Positions 47,681-61,000 of a DNA stretch of 64,000 bases are shown one piece after another. The notes under the pieces are model-generated. The model ran no database searches and was not told the origin of the DNA. It saw only the letters and a program-made list of their open reading frames with translations. The stretch is from Voacanga thouarsii (lineage: Eukaryota; Streptophyta; Magnoliopsida; Gentianales; Apocynaceae), in contig JANUWF010002342.1 of the NCBI GenBank assembly GCA_026120185.1, forward strand, positions 7,115,501 through 7,179,500, given 5' to 3'. Both the position numbers and the translations under genes were made by a program. Each line of letters opens with the position of its first letter. Position 1 is the first letter of the stretch.

Positions 47681-48430
47681 TCCATGCATTGGAAACTGTG
47701 AAGGAATATCTTGAGGTTATTTTAAAACTGGTTTGACATTATTTGGACGTGTGGATTGAATGCTATGAGCAAAACAAGATGATGTGCCAAAAGCAAGAAA
47801 TAGCTAAATTTCCATTAAAGAAAAAATGAATTCATGAAGTGATTTTATTTATGTTTATGGATGAATAAGAAGGTAATTGTGTATATGATGACCTTGTATT
47901 CTTGTGAAGAATATGAAAAATGGAAATGAATTACAAGTGTACAAGGATTATATTTCATTTCAAATATGAAAGGAAGTGATACCCTTGGATGACCATATGT
48001 TTAGCTATACGCCTGCATTATCATCTATGCGTAGAATATAATTGTGTTATGAATGGTTATCATTGTAAGCCATTCATTTTAAAGCTTTGGTGATGACTTA
48101 GTGAATATTTATCTTGCTAAGCAATAGTGATTTGAGGTGTGTCCCTTAATTTTTAAATCCCAGTTTTGCTAAGTGTTTCTAAAACAATATGATTGTGAAA
48201 TTCCTGAGTTTGTGAAATACACGGATTGTTAATTCCTTTTGGATGATGAAGTATTTTTGGTATAATAAAATGCTTCTGGATATAGAAATGTGTTACCTTG
48301 AAATATTTAAAACAAAGCTTTAGTGATTAACATTCCTCAGACAACTATAGAGTTGAAAAGAGTATTAGCATGTATGGCACCCACAAATTACAATGCTGCA
48401 GTAGAGATGACTTCCAAAACAGAAATGGCT
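47681..48430 (+). other. Chromovirus leader / decayed gag
   Basis: No clear domain. Expected to hold the LTR end, primer binding site and most of gag, all too diverged or deleted to recognise. Confidence 0.4.
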
Positions 48431-51400
48431 GACATTGAATAGGCGGGTGAGAGAAACCGAAGTAGATTTTGGGGTATAAGTTAGAAAAGGTCTGGAGGGC
48501 CCCGATGGCAGCAGAAAGGGAAGATGCAAAGGAGTGGAGGCCCGACGGGAGAACAACCCTCCTTAAGATGTTTTAATTGTGGGGAGATGGAGTATTGTAA
48601 GATCCCTACTCTACGTATTCTTTTGTTGACAATTAATTTCTTGATTCTATAAGAATTAAAGGGGAAGAAACTTTATATGAAATGATTGTCAGTTCCCCAT
48701 GGCAAAGTAAATGAATAGTTAGAAAAATACATAGGGGTGGTAAGATCTTCGTAGGAAATGAAATGTTGGGAGCAAATTTGATATGTTTGCCCATAGAGGA
48801 CTATGATGCTGTCTTGGGTATGGATTGGCTATCTCAACATCATGCTCAAGTTGACTATTGACATAAGGCAATACATTTCCATCTACCTGAGAAACTTATT
48901 TTAGAATTTGTATGTAAGGCTGGAAGGAAAAGTAATGCTTTTATATCAGGACTCAAGGCCAAGAAGATGATTAGAAAAAAGTGTACTAGATACTTGACTT
49001 ATTTAATTAATAAGCCAGGTGAGGTTAAGAAACCCAAAGAAGTTCTTGTGGTGAATGGGTATCTAGATGTTTTTTCGACAGAATTAAAAGAATTATCACT
49101 GGAGAGAGAAGTAGAGTTTTTCATTGATTTAGTGTCATCGGTATAACCAATTTCAAGGATTCCTTATAGAATGACACCTACAGAATTACAGGAGCTCAAG
49201 AAATAACTACAGGAATTAATGAAGTAATGATTCATCCAGCCAAGTACTTCACTGTAGGGTGCATTTGTATTGTTTGCTAAGAAGAAAGATGGTTTGTTAT
49301 AGATGTGTATAGATTATCGAGGGTTGAATGCAATGACGATAAAGAATAATATTCCGTTACTTATAGTTGATGAACTGTTTGACCAGTTTTATGGAGCAGG
49401 ATATTTTTTGAAATTAGACTTGAGGCAAGGATATTACTAAGTTCTGTTTCGAGAAGAGGATATACCGAAAATTGCATTTAACATACGATATGGGCATTTT
49501 GAGTTTGTACTAATGCCCTTTGGTGTCACTAATGCCTATGCTATTTTCATGGACTTGATGCACCAAACATTTCGACCATACTTAGACAATTTTGTGGTTA
49601 TATTCATAGATGATATTCTAGTGTATTCTAAAGATCCTCAAGAGCATGAACAACACATTTGGAAAGTATTGAGAAAATTAAGAGAGGTAAAATTATATGC
49701 AAAATTCAGTAAGTGTGAGTTTTGGCTACAAGAAGTAGTGTTCTTGGGATATGTGACCTCCAAAGATGGGATTACAGTAGATCTTGCAAAAGTCGAAGTG
49801 GTGACAAATTGGAAATGTCCTGAGACTCCAACTAAAATAAGAAGTTGTCTAGGATTAGCAAGGTATTATCGGAAGTTTATTGTGGGATTTTCTAAGATAG
49901 CTTCACCTTTGACTTGACTTATCCAAAAGAAAGTTCCTTATGTTTGGATCGAAAAGTGTGAGAGATGTTTTCAGGAACTAAAGAAGGGGTTGAGATTTCC
50001 TCCTGTTTTGGCATTACTGAGGATGGGCAAACCATATGAGGTGTATACAGATGCCTCAAAGGAGGGATTGAGAAAAGTATTGATGCAGGAGAGAAAGGTG
50101 ATAGCTTATATCCCTAGGAAGCTGAAACCCCATGAGAAGAATTACTCAACATATGGACCTGGAGTTGGCAGCTATTGTGTTTGCCCTTAAGAAGTGGAGA
50201 CGTTATTTGTATAAAGTTGAGTTTGAAGTCTTCACCAACCACAAAATCTTGAAGTATGTTTTTACTCAGAAAGATTTGAATATGAGACAACATCAGTGGA
50301 TGGAAATTTTAGAAGAATTCTGGTATCCAATTAAATGTCTTCATGGAAAAGCAAACATAGTAGCAGATGCCTTAGTAGGAAGGAAAATTTATCAACTCTT
50401 TGGATGTTACAAATTCCAGAATTGAAAACATTTGCAGTAGACGGAGAAATAAGTATGGGTAATATCTCCATTCAACCTACCTTTCTGCAACAGTTGAAGG
50501 GAGATCAAGATAAAGATGAAGAGTTGCAAAAGTTAGTGCACAATGAGGTGAATAAAGGAGGAGATGAGTTCTGAAAGGACAATGGTGGAATTATTTATTC
50601 CCGAGGTTGGTTTGTATTCCGAAACAATCTTTGATGAAGTAAGATATTTTAATAGAAGTATATCGGAATAAGTATACCATCCATCCAGGAGCCACAAAGA
50701 TGTATAAGGATTTAAAATGATATTATTGGTGGATTGGTATGAAGAAAGATATTTCAGACTTTGTAACTCGATGCTAAATTTATCAGCAAGTGAAAGCCAA
50801 TCAGTAGCGGCCTAGAGGGTTACTACAGCCACTACCTACCCCATCGTGGAAATATGATGAAATTACTATGGATTTCATTACAGGATTACCCATGGCAGTA
50901 GGACAGCAAGATAATATATAGGTGATAGTGGATCGACTAACTAAATCCGCTCATTTCATCCCCATCAACTAATGGGATTTTTTAGAGAAGTTAAGTAAAA
51001 TCTATATAGAGGAAGTAATTAGATTTCAGGGAATACCCTCTAGTATTGTGTCAGATCCAGATCTTAGATTTACATCAAAGTTTTGGACTAAACTGCAGTA
51101 GAGATATGGGATGACATTAAAGTTCAGTACAACAGTACACCCATAAATAGATGGACAGACTGAACGAGTGAATAGGGTTTTGGAAGATATGTTGTGGGCT
51201 TGCGCTTTGAATTTTGGAACTAAGTGGATTGATAAATTAGCGTATGCAGAATTTTCATACAACGATATTTATCAATCAACAATTGGAATGGTCCCGTTTG
51301 AAGCTTTATATGGAAGAAAATATCAGTCCCAGTTGTATCGGGAAAGTTTATAATGGAGAACGGGTGAACATGACACTTTCGATCTTGAAAACGTTTGTCA

Positions 51401-51930
51401 GGCTGTGGAGATAATCAAAATCAAGTTGCAGGCAGTTCAGAGTAGACAGAAAAGTTATATGGATCGGCGTAGGAGAGATTTGAAATTTGCAAAAGGTGAT
51501 CGTGTATTCTTGAAGTTGACTCCACAACCGCAATTGGGAATCAAAGGACAGGGGAAGAAGTTAGCACCTAGGTACGTTGGATCATTCCCTATTTTCGAGA
51601 GGATTGGGAAAGTTGCAGAATTGATTGGAGTTACCAGTAGAGCTCCAAGGTATTCACAACGTGTTCCATGTCTCCTAATTTCGAAAGTATACAGCTGATG
51701 CTGCCAACATTTTGAATGAAGAGCTTATTGAGATGACTTCAAGCTTAAAGTATGAGGAAAAACCTATTAAGATTTTGGAGTATGCTAAAAAGGAATTACA
51801 GAATAAGAAAATTCCACTTGTAAAAGTGTTATGAAATCATCATCCAGTGCAAGATGCAACTTGGGAAACGAAAGCGAAGATGTTGAAAAAGTACCCAGAA
51901 CTATTCCAGGTGTAAATCAACTTTAAGGAC
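48431..51930 (+). pseudogene. Chromovirus gag-pol pseudogene
   Basis: Plus-strand order: zinc knuckle beginning CFNCGE (48566); aspartic protease region ending LGMDWLSQHHAQVDY (48815); reverse transcriptase with [15 protein letters not shown] (49300), [16 protein letters not shown] (49513) and catalytic [11 protein letters not shown] (49600), so YXDD-type IDD is intact; RNase H from YEVYTDASKEG (50035) with a frameshift near 50170; integrase zinc finger near 50650-50780; core with MDFITGLP (50870) and VDRLTKSAHFIP (50927); DGQTERVNRVLEDM (51150); and a chromodomain-like tail with KVPRTIPG near 51890. More than a dozen stops and at least one frameshift interrupt it. The tail resembles the EATWE-type chromodomain of Tekay/Del elements. 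Confidence 0.88.
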
Positions 51931-51955
51931 GAAATTTTTTGTAAGGAATGGAGAA

Positions 51956-52045
51956 TGTAATACCCCACATTTTTACCTTTGATTGGCTACTACTTGTAAG
52001 AAGATGAGAATTTGTATCAATAGCTAGAACAAAAGATGATCGGTG
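51956..52045 (+). repeat. Chromovirus 3' LTR, truncated
   Basis: Starts TGTAATACCCCACATTTTTA, matching the 38596 LTR for about 90 bp up to GATGATCGG, where the inverted copia LTR begins. Its continuation was not found beyond that insertion. Confidence 0.78.
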
Positions 52046-53383
52046 TATTAGTGTTGTGCCCTAGAAGCAATCACTTATACATTATATATGACACATTTTA
52101 TTTTAATAAAATGTATTATTTATCCTACAGTTTTTTTTTGTTTACTTTTAAGTAATATAACTATTTGATAAAATCCCTAGTACAACATTGTTCTAAGGAA
52201 ATCATGATAGAGATCATGATATGAGATTCCTATTACATTGGATGGTGTTAGTACTTAAATAGTCCCTAGTCATAGTATTAATGAGATAGGACATCATTAA
52301 TGCGTTAAGACTAGCATGTGTTAGACTTCCTGATTTGATCAGGCGGTGGTTCTCAGATCTGTGAGTATTAAGATACTCAAAGTTAACACATGAATGCTTG
52401 TTAATGAAACAAGTTCATTGGATGACCTAATTTTTAGATAATCATATGGACAACTATTTAGTGCCAGTGATATAATCTCAATATAGCAAATGTGCAAGTA
52501 TCTTTAAACTTGAGATCTCCAAGGTACTTTGTTTGCTGAGCATTGTATTTTTATTCCAATCTCCGGAGCTCGATCGAGGGCTGCCTATGGGATAGATATT
52601 GGGTACATTGTGAGGTAAGCGAAAGTAGTTAAGAAGGTCAATAAAGGATTCACCATTCCTAATAGTAGGGGTGAATATCTCGCAGCTACTTGTAGGAAAT
52701 ACTACTCAAGAAGTCCTTTACCAAAGCGATTGTGTATTGGAAATAGTTTCAATCGATACAAATCTAGAGTAGTGGGTTCCTGGTATAAGTACTATTGTAT
52801 TCGGGCTAGAATTAATTATGGATGGAGTTGGCACTAATTCTGTACTCCAAACCGAATGAGATATTGTATGGTGAAAGGAGTTAATTGCACTGAAGTTTGT
52901 TATTGGAGGATTCATTTTAAGCCACTTGACTTCCTGAACTCTTGGGTGGTCGTGATGTGTTGCTAGATACTGCTCATAATTTGGGAATATGGGTTAATTA
53001 ATTAATGAATTAATAAACCAATCCTGATTAGAATTAATAGGATTAATTCTAATTAATTATGTATTATTAATCTCAACGACGTTTGGATTAATTCATGTTC
53101 CCTGCCAATTGACTGGGAAACCTAATAGGTCATACACAATAGAGGATTATATACTCAAGGTGTTATTTGATAACATAGTGGGTTAATTAAGAGAAAGAGA
53201 AGTTGTTATGGACAAATTATAATTAGTTTTCCAAATTGTAATTGTGAGAACTTGAGGTTTCCAATTACAATTAGAAAATTCTAATAGGATTAGAATTCTC
53301 AGTTTTGGTAGGAGATTTTCGTGAACATATAGATGAGATACACGAAACCCTAGCTAGATTATTAACGCACGAAACAACAACTA

Positions 53384-53681
53384 CTCCCCCGTCCCACTAA
53401 AATTGACAGTGGTTAACTTGACACGATATTGTATGCAAAAGTAAAAAATAGAATTAAATAATATAATATAATATAATATAATATAATATAATAAAAATAA
53501 AAAATATATGGATCCCACAATACTTTATGTCAAATCTAAGAATATAAATATAATATATGTAGGGTATATTGATTATTTTATAATAAATTGTATAGTAAAA
53601 ACTTTCCTTTTAAGGAAAGTGTCAAATTTAATGGGACAACCCAAAATAGTAAGTAGGTCAATTTGAATGGGATGGAGGGAG
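53384..53681. mobile_element. Stowaway-like MITE
   Basis: 298 bp with imperfect inverted ends CTCCCCCGTCCCACTAAAATT and, on the other strand, CTCCCTCCATCCCATTCAA. Both ends are flanked by TA (53382-53383 and 53682-53683), as in Tc1/mariner MITEs. The CTCCCTCCGTCCC-type end is typical of plant Stowaway elements. It carries an (ATAAT)n run at 53458-53494. Confidence 0.88.
53458..53494. repeat. (ATAAT)n microsatellite
   Basis: About seven pentanucleotide units inside the MITE. Confidence 0.92.
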
Positions 53682-53688
53682 TATGATC

Positions 53689-53721
53689 TTCTCTCTCTCT
53701 CTCTCTCCCTCTCTCTCTCTC
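53689..53721. repeat. (CT)n microsatellite
   Basis: CT run with one CC interruption next to the MITE. Confidence 0.92.
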
Positions 53722-53960
53722 GTTGCACTTGAAGCAAACAACTCTAGCTGCCATCTCTTTCTACTAGCACAGGAAATTTTGGTGCTTGAGTATTCCTCTG
53801 TGTGGATTACTGTTAGAGATAATCACACACTGTGATTATTGTGGTTAGACGTTCAACTCATGTGGAGGTTGATCAAGAAGATTGCTAGATCACGCCTCAA
53901 CTTGAAGAAGAAATTTTTTGTTCTTCGGACGATCAAACAAAGGTAAAAAGTTGTTACCTT

Positions 53961-54660
53961 TATTAAGTGATTGGAACACATCGTTTGTGGGCCCTTTTAA
54001 TTAAAGTCTTGTACAATGCGATTGGCCAATACTTGGACCATGAGAAGGTGGTTTTTGAATGAAAATTGGCCAAGAAAATTAGTAGCCATACAAGAGAAAT
54101 TTTTGGTTGATATATGTTAACATATATTAAAAGTTTAATTAGAATTAATTAACTAGTCTTTGGTATTTAATGAACCCCAGAAAAAATAATTAATTAATTA
54201 AGAGAATTGGGTTAGTCTTAGATTGGTTTTAGAGCATAGCACTAAGCCCATTAGGGCTTAATGTTTTTGGCCAATAGGGCTTAATCAAGCCCTAAGGCTG
54301 GCCGAAAATAAGTGTGCAAGAGAGGGAGAAAAATAATGTGAATTTTCTAAGTTCTCTCTCTCAAGTGTGTCGTCTCTCCCTTTCTTTCTGGCTGATGTTT
54401 TTTTTTCACTTCCTCTTCTCTAGAAGGAGAGTATCTTGATTATCCAAAGAAGGAGCTTTCACCAAGCTAATTCAAGAGCAAGGTAGAGTCATACTTCGGA
54501 AGATGAAGAGAGAAAGCTTGAAGACGCTTGATGCGTAGGAGTAGAAGATTGGCAGGAATACCAGTCAAACTACAAGCGCCTTCTTCTCCCCTTCCAAAAG
54601 CAAGTTCCAGTGTAACTTGGACCCTCATTGGTTAATCTGTGACCAATCAAGAAAAGTAAG
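53961..54660. other. Unassigned sequence between LTR relics
   Basis: Contains CT-rich and GA-rich leader-like stretches (54350-54560). It may belong to the LTR relic on either side; no boundary was found. Confidence 0.35.
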
Positions 54661-55744
54661 TACTCTCTCCTAGATGTGGCTCGGAAAACTGAAAATTTTT
54701 CTGCTGCGTTTTCTTTGATATTTTCCGTTTTGATCCTTCATTGAAGTCCACATATCATTGTGGGCAATATTGCACTTAAAGAATTGAGAGGTACCTATAA
54801 AGTCATGTGGCAAAAAGAAATTAGGAAAATTAGCACATAAAGTAGAATTGAATACTTCTCTTTTCACATTATGAAATTGTTCCTTATAACTTCTCTCTTC
54901 TCCTTAGGTTTCCAATATATGGGTCGTGGCACTCATGAGGCATAGTTGTTCTCCAATTTGATCCAAAGAAGGCTCAAAAGTTATCGTTTAAGCTTTTTGG
55001 GATAAGGTCGGCACTGCCTCAAGTATCCTAACCAACACTGATTGCTTACTATACGACGTACCTTGTTTTTTTGTGACTTTCAACTCCCTATTGCAAATAT
55101 CATCAAAGAACTTTTCTAGTTGTATTATTTCAAAGCTCATTCATTTGGATGATTCTTCATACCCCTTAATCGAAGTCTTTGTATTGTTAACAAAAGAACT
55201 TATTAATGCCTGCAGTGACATCTCACTTAAACCATTAATATCATCTTGCAAATATGTCAATCTATCATCATCACAGCTCATTTGATTTTGCTCCTATAGC
55301 CACAAACTTGCCCATGAATAATCTGCCATGATGATTTTTTTTTTAAGACTCACAAAACAAAAGAAAAGTTAGTAATCAAGAAACATCTAAGAGATACAAA
55401 AACACAAAACTCAAGAAGAAGCATACAAAAACAAAGAAAAGATAGTAGTATTTATATATACAACAATGGCTAAATCAACAAGCCATGAGTGTTTCCGATA
55501 GTGCCTATCCCCAGTAACAACGCCAAAAACTTAATGCGTATTTTTTAGTGTATAAAATATTACCAACAAAGTCCATAAACAATCAAGTTTCAATTGAAAT
55601 ACTAATCACTAAAACAACATATGAGCAAGTATGCCCATCTTATAGTATAGGGAATACCAAGTATCAAATATATAGGAGCTTATATTCCCATCTTACTTTA
55701 CCTAATCCTTTATTGTTTGGCTAATAAAATAAAGAAACAGAAGT
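54661..55744 (-). mobile_element. Athila-like fragment (LTR end, primer site, gag-like start)
   Basis: Minus strand. 55540-55744 matches the last part of the Athila-like LTR in blocks (CATACTTGCTCATATG, then AAACTTGATTG). A primer binding site follows at 55508-55525, and a gag-like remnant (SEMSLQALISSFVNNT, YKEQFHNVKREVFNSTLC) reaches 54661. It aligns with 17200-18060. Copia element B cuts it off at 55745. It is more diverged than the two LTRs at 15745 and 22043 are from each other, so it is an older copy. Confidence 0.72.
55508..55525 (-). other. Decayed tRNA-Asp type primer binding site
   Basis: Minus-strand TGGCGTTGTTACTGGGGA corresponds to TGGCACCGTTGCCGGGGA at 17298 with several changes. 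Confidence 0.65.
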
Positions 55745-57033
55745 TGAAAAACCTTGGGGTTGATTATGATTTTTGGCAAATTTAGAACACTTTTCAAAAA
55801 TATTTTTTTTTAAATCCTCCTTTTGTATTTCAGATGGAGGTATTTGCTAGTGACACAAAAAAGAGCTTTTGAGTAGTCTTAAAGAACCAACTGCGATCTG
55901 AATGAAATGAGACAAGAGATGTGCAATTAATACAAGAATAAAGATAGGTTTGTGAGAATCATAAAGATTTCTTTTGAATGATTGAAAACATTTGAGTAAG
56001 AAAGTTCACAACCTGTCAAAATTAAATGCAAAGAGAATGAACACGAGACTTATAGTGGTTCAATCTACCAAGATCTACATCCACTTCCTTAAGCTCACAC
56101 TTAGGATTTTAAGCTTGATTTCTTTAAACTCATCCAACTCAATGGTGTCTATTTACACCAATTACATAAGAGAATCACCACACTTAGTTTTATCAAAACA
56201 TCTCAATCAACAACAAATCAAGGCTCATCCTAAATGGGTTTTACACCACAACCTTGATGTTCAACAAGGATTATAGAAATGTAACAGAGATAACTCACAT
56301 TTTTGAGCAAATGTGCAAACAAATGAGAACCAACAACCTTTACCTTTTTGAAGCAATTTTATTTCAATTTGAAGTACTGTTGAAAAGGGAGATTTTTGTA
56401 TTCTAGATAGTAAGAGTGTTTCTTAGAAAGATAAGACACAAATCTACTTTAAAATTAAAATTTGAAACCTTTTATAGAGGCAAAAAGTAAAGCCCCAATG
56501 GCTAGAAATGGTTAGTTTCACACTGTCAGATTTTTCAGAATTATGGACTCAAGGATCGGATGAAGGGAGTCCAAAAGGTGGTCCAAAATGGCACTTTTCT
56601 AAATAGAAACATTTTGATACTGTTCACAGAGTTTTGGACGAAGCTTTTGGATGTAAAGCCATCCAAATTTCTCAATCCAAAGTTCTGAAGACTTAATACT
56701 TTGAAATCTTTTTGCTTATGTATTTCAAGGTAGAGATAAACTGAATCACAAGGCAAGAAAGACATAGGAATTTACACAAAATACCTTAACAAAATGATTC
56801 CTAGTCTAAAATTCTTTCTCAAGGACTTCTTAATTATGTGAGCTCTTAGGTTGAGATTGTTCTTGATTTATCACCACTTTGGATTCCATTTCCTCAAAAG
56901 CTGCTTGGCAATCTTATTTGCATACATTGAAAGAACTGAGTCAAACATATCTTATCACATATAAATCACACAAGTTTGTCCTCATCAATATTTGTTATAA
57001 GTCAAACACAAGAGAATGCCCTTAGGGCTAACT
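55745..57033 (-). repeat. Element B left (3') LTR
   Basis: 1289 bp; clearly alike but visibly diverged from the right LTR, and closest to element A's left LTR. Confidence 0.88.
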
Positions 57034-58040
57034 CAAGGTTCTTACCCCAACCCTTGAAATGTACCACTGGCCTATAAAACCTCATCTAATCTCTTCTAAT
57101 CGGCCTTTTCTCAGATCAGCATAAAATTCCCAAACTACAATAGTAAATTGCATTTTACCAATAGATAACAGGGATTCCCACCTGAAAAACTCAAACATAT
57201 TCAACACATTTGTAAAATTCAGAAAAGACTCTGGATTTGTGCGATAACTGACAATCACAGTTCCGTTTCTTGAAATCCATTAATTAAAACCGGATTCACT
57301 TCTAGAATCTTGAAAATGAGGTACTTGGCTCTCGAAACTTTCCTATTCCGGAGTAGATATAGAGGTGTCGGTTTGAGAGTTAAGAGTTTGGGAATGACTT
57401 CTTTCTTTTTTCCATTGTAGTCTATTTTTTCTTCATTGTTGTAGTGATTTTTGGGGCTTTTTTTTTGTTTAGGTTTGGTTGATTTTAGGGATTTTACCAT
57501 TGTGATCAGAGGGTAAAAGCTTGGGGTTTCAGTTGTTTAGAGAGAAACTTAGAAATGTTTTGAAAGAAGAAAGATAGAGTTCTCGGTTGATTTTAAAATT
57601 CAAGAGAGAACAGAGAGAAATGTTTTTTTTTTGTGATTTCCTAGGAGGTTGTGAGGATAAGTACAATCAAATACATTAGAGAGAGGCTTTTCATTAGAAA
57701 TTTCAATAGCTATCTTAGAAAAAGCGCTTTCATTTTAAATTTTAAATAGAATAATCTGGAAGCAGATATTTTTTAAAGACATACGATGCATCAGGTTGTT
57801 TACATTTTGGATTAAAGCTTCATCCAGAATGTTCATCTAAAAGGGATTCCCTAAAGAGAGAGTTTTGGAAAATGAGTTTTGGATTTACTCTTCGAAATGT
57901 TGCATCCAAAATCTCCCTCCAGGATTATGTTTCGTTAGAGACGTGCAAAAACGAATGACCAAATCATTCCCAACAAAATTTTAGTCACGCAATTTTTGTG
58001 ATGCCCAATCCTCTTCTCAGAAAGAAAAATCTGTCTTCAA
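57034..58040 (-). pseudogene. Extra 3' region of copia element B
   Basis: Lies between RNase H and the 3' LTR. It contains an 81-codon open frame (57255-57500, MVKSLKSTKPKQKKSPKN start, Lys-rich) and beyond it stop-broken sequence. A G-rich purine tract (AAGGGTTGGGGTAAGAA) borders the LTR. Some plant copia lineages (SIRE-like) carry an additional ORF here; I cannot assign a function. Confidence 0.45.
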
Positions 58041-58049
58041 CTAGGGGTT

Positions 58050-61000
58050 TTGTGAATATATCTATGAGTTATTCATTTGTGGGGATATATTCTACACAAA
58101 CATCATCTTTGAGCACATGATCTCTAATAAAATGATACTTAACTGCAAAATGCTTGGTCCTAGAATGTTGAATAGGATTTTATTAGATTGATTACACTTG
58201 TATTATCATATTGTATAGGTACGTAATGAAAATTGAGATCAAAATCAAGCAATGTGTTCTTCATCTACAGAATTTATGCAAAATAGCTCTCTGCTGCAAT
58301 ATATTTAGCCTCGGTTGTGGATAAGGATACACAAGCCTATTTCTTGCTATGCCATGACACTAGAGAATATCCGAGAAATTGACAATGCCCGCTACTTCTT
58401 TTTCATTCAGCTTTACAACCTGCATAGTCTGCATCAGTGTAGCTTATATACGATCAAATGTGTTAGTACGAAGATACCATAAACCATAATCATATGTTTC
58501 AACTAAATATCTAAGGATGTATTTCACGACACATAAATGAGATTCCTTTGGACACGATTGAAATATGGCACAAAGACAAACTGAAAACATAATATCTGGT
58601 CAGCTAGCTGTAAGATATCATAAACTTTTGATCATACCTCTATTTTTTGATTCATTCACTTTCTTACCCTTTTCATCCTTATCAAGCTTTAAAGAAGTGC
58701 TCATAGGTGTACTGATTTCTTTGGCTTCAATCATACCAAGCCTTTTGAGTTGTTCTTTAGCGTATATAGCTTGATTTAGATAAATTTCATCATTGGTTTG
58801 TTTAATTTACAGTCCGAGGAAGAAGTTGAGTTCTCCCATCGTACTCATTTCAAATTTCTGCTGCATAGTCTTAACAAATATCTTACACAAGGATTCATTA
58901 GTAGCACAAAAAATGATATCATCAACATAAATTTGGACAATGAGAAGGTCATTAGAATTTTTTGACTTAATAAACAGTGCAGTATGAATTGCATTTGAAA
59001 AATCTTTTAAAAGTAAGAACCCACTAAACCTTTCATACCAAGCTCGTAAGGCTTGTTTTAAACCATAGAGAGTCTTTTGAGAGTTTGAAAACATGATTTG
59101 GAAAATGCTCATGAATAAAACCCAGATGTTGTTCAACATATACCTCCTCTTCAATAAAACCATTTACAAATGTACTTTTAACATCTATTTGATAAGGCAT
59201 GAAATTTTTGAAAGATGCAAAGGCAAGTAGCATTATTATGGAATCTAATCTAGCAACAGGAGCAAATGTCTCATCATAGTTAATGCCCTCTTCTTAATTA
59301 AATCCTTAGGCAATAAGTCTAGCATTATTTCTAATCACCACTCCATGTTCATCAAGTTTGTTTCTGAAAACTCACTTGGTACCAATAACCGGATGATCAA
59401 ATGGTCTAGGAACGAGTTTCCAAACTTGATTTCTCTCAAATTGGTTCAATTCTTCTTGCATAGCTAGCATAAAAAAATCATCTTACAAAACCACATCAAT
59501 ATAGTTAGATTCAATACTAAAGAGTAAAGCAAAATTATCTACAAAATACTGTCTAGTTTTGACTTCACAACTAGGATCACCAATAATTTGTTCTGTTAGA
59601 TGACTAGTTTTGTACTTCCAATCCTTTGGTAGCCCTTGATCAGTGAACTCTTCAATTTCTTACTTGCTTTGTTTAGTTTGTTTCTCTTCCAATTCCATTT
59701 CTTTAGCATGAATGTCCAGCGATGGTGCTTTGAGCTGTTCTTTGCCTTTTTCTTTTGAAATCCCTATATCATCATCATCATCATCATTTCTTGATGTATA
59801 AATGTTAAATTCATCAAAGACAACATGTACGGATTTTTCACACATAGAGCTCTCTTATTGTACACTCTATATGCCTTTTTATTGAAAGAGTATCCAAGGA
59901 ATATAGACTCATCGGGTTTCCTATCAAATTTTCCAAGATTGTCTCGGATATTAAGAACAAAACATTTGCAGTCAAATATTTTAAAATAGGAAATTGATGG
60001 AGTTTTGTCAAACATAAGCTAAATGGGTGCTTTTCTTAGAAAGGGTCTCAACATCACTCGGTTAACAATATAACATATTGTATTGACCGCTTCAGGCTGA
60101 AATTATTTTGGAAGAGAGTTTTTACAAATTATGGATCTAACTATTTCTTGCAAGGTTCTATATTTCCTTTCAATAAAATCATTTTGTTGAGTGATTTTAG
60201 CAACTAAAAAGTTGTGAAAAACTCTATTTTCATCACAAAAATATGTAAACTCACTGTTGCAAAATTCTCTACCATTATCACTCCTAACAGAAATTAATTT
60301 GCATCTAATAGAGTTTTGGACGCACTTGAATAATTAAAGAATTCAGAAAATGCCCGATCTTTTTGTCCAAGAAATAAAGTCCAAATAAATCTTGAGAAAT
60401 TATCTACTAGAATTTAAGCATACCTCTTAACACCAAGGATAGTGGTTCTCATCAGTCTAAACAAATCTGTATGTATTAATTCAAGGGGTTTTGAGGTGAA
60501 AATTATTTTTTTTGGGTTTAAAAGAGGTTTTGATCTGCTTTCCAAATTGGCATGCATCACGTATTTTGCTTTTATCAAACTTCATGTTGAACAGTCCCCT
60601 AACAAGCTCTTTTGAGGATAATTTGTTTAGCAAATCAAATGATACATGGCCTAGTCTTCTATGCCAAAGATAGCCATCATTATCATGCAAAAAGAGATAT
60701 CTAATATCATGAGCTATAAGATTATCAAGATAAAATACATATACATTCCCAACACGGTTAGCAACAAAAATTGTTTCATTATTTGAGCTGTCTATAATAG
60801 AGCTAGAATCTTTCTCAAAAATGACTTTGCAACCATAGTCACAAAATTGACTAATGCTAAGCAAGTTGCATTTCAGCTCATCAATTAATAATACTCGTTT
60901 GATAATGGTTGAAGATCCTTTACCAATGTTACCTATGCCAGCTATCTTTTCTTTTCTTTTTGTCTCCAATGGTAATGAACCCATCATTTGTAGCTTAAAT

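Larger units (their letters stand above)
44558..52045 (+). mobile_element. Ty3/gypsy chromovirus, decayed, Tekay/Del-like
   Basis: A plus-strand element with a 5' LTR starting near 44558 (TATAATATCCCTCCC, its TG changed to TA), a gag end with zinc knuckle, pol in the order protease, reverse transcriptase, RNase H and integrase, a chromodomain-like C-terminus, and a 3' LTR starting at 51956. A purine-rich tract (GTAAGGAATGGAGAA) precedes the 3' LTR. The 5' LTR holds a copia solo LTR (45464-46878). The 3' LTR is cut after about 90 bp by an inverted copia LTR at 52046. The junction of 5' LTR and internal region, and the primer binding site, were not found. Confidence 0.85.
52046..53960 (-). mobile_element. 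Copia family-2 LTR, inverted, with MITE insertion
   Basis: Reads as the reverse complement of 45464-46878 from TTAGTGTTGTGCCCTAG onward and stays collinear to about 53345. A MITE (53384-53681) follows, after which weaker similarity to the start of the 18150 LTR continues (GAGTATTCCTCTGTGTGGATTA, compare the reverse complement of 18385-18410). Its far end is not visible, so the limit is approximate. No internal retrotransposon sequence is seen. Confidence 0.72.
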
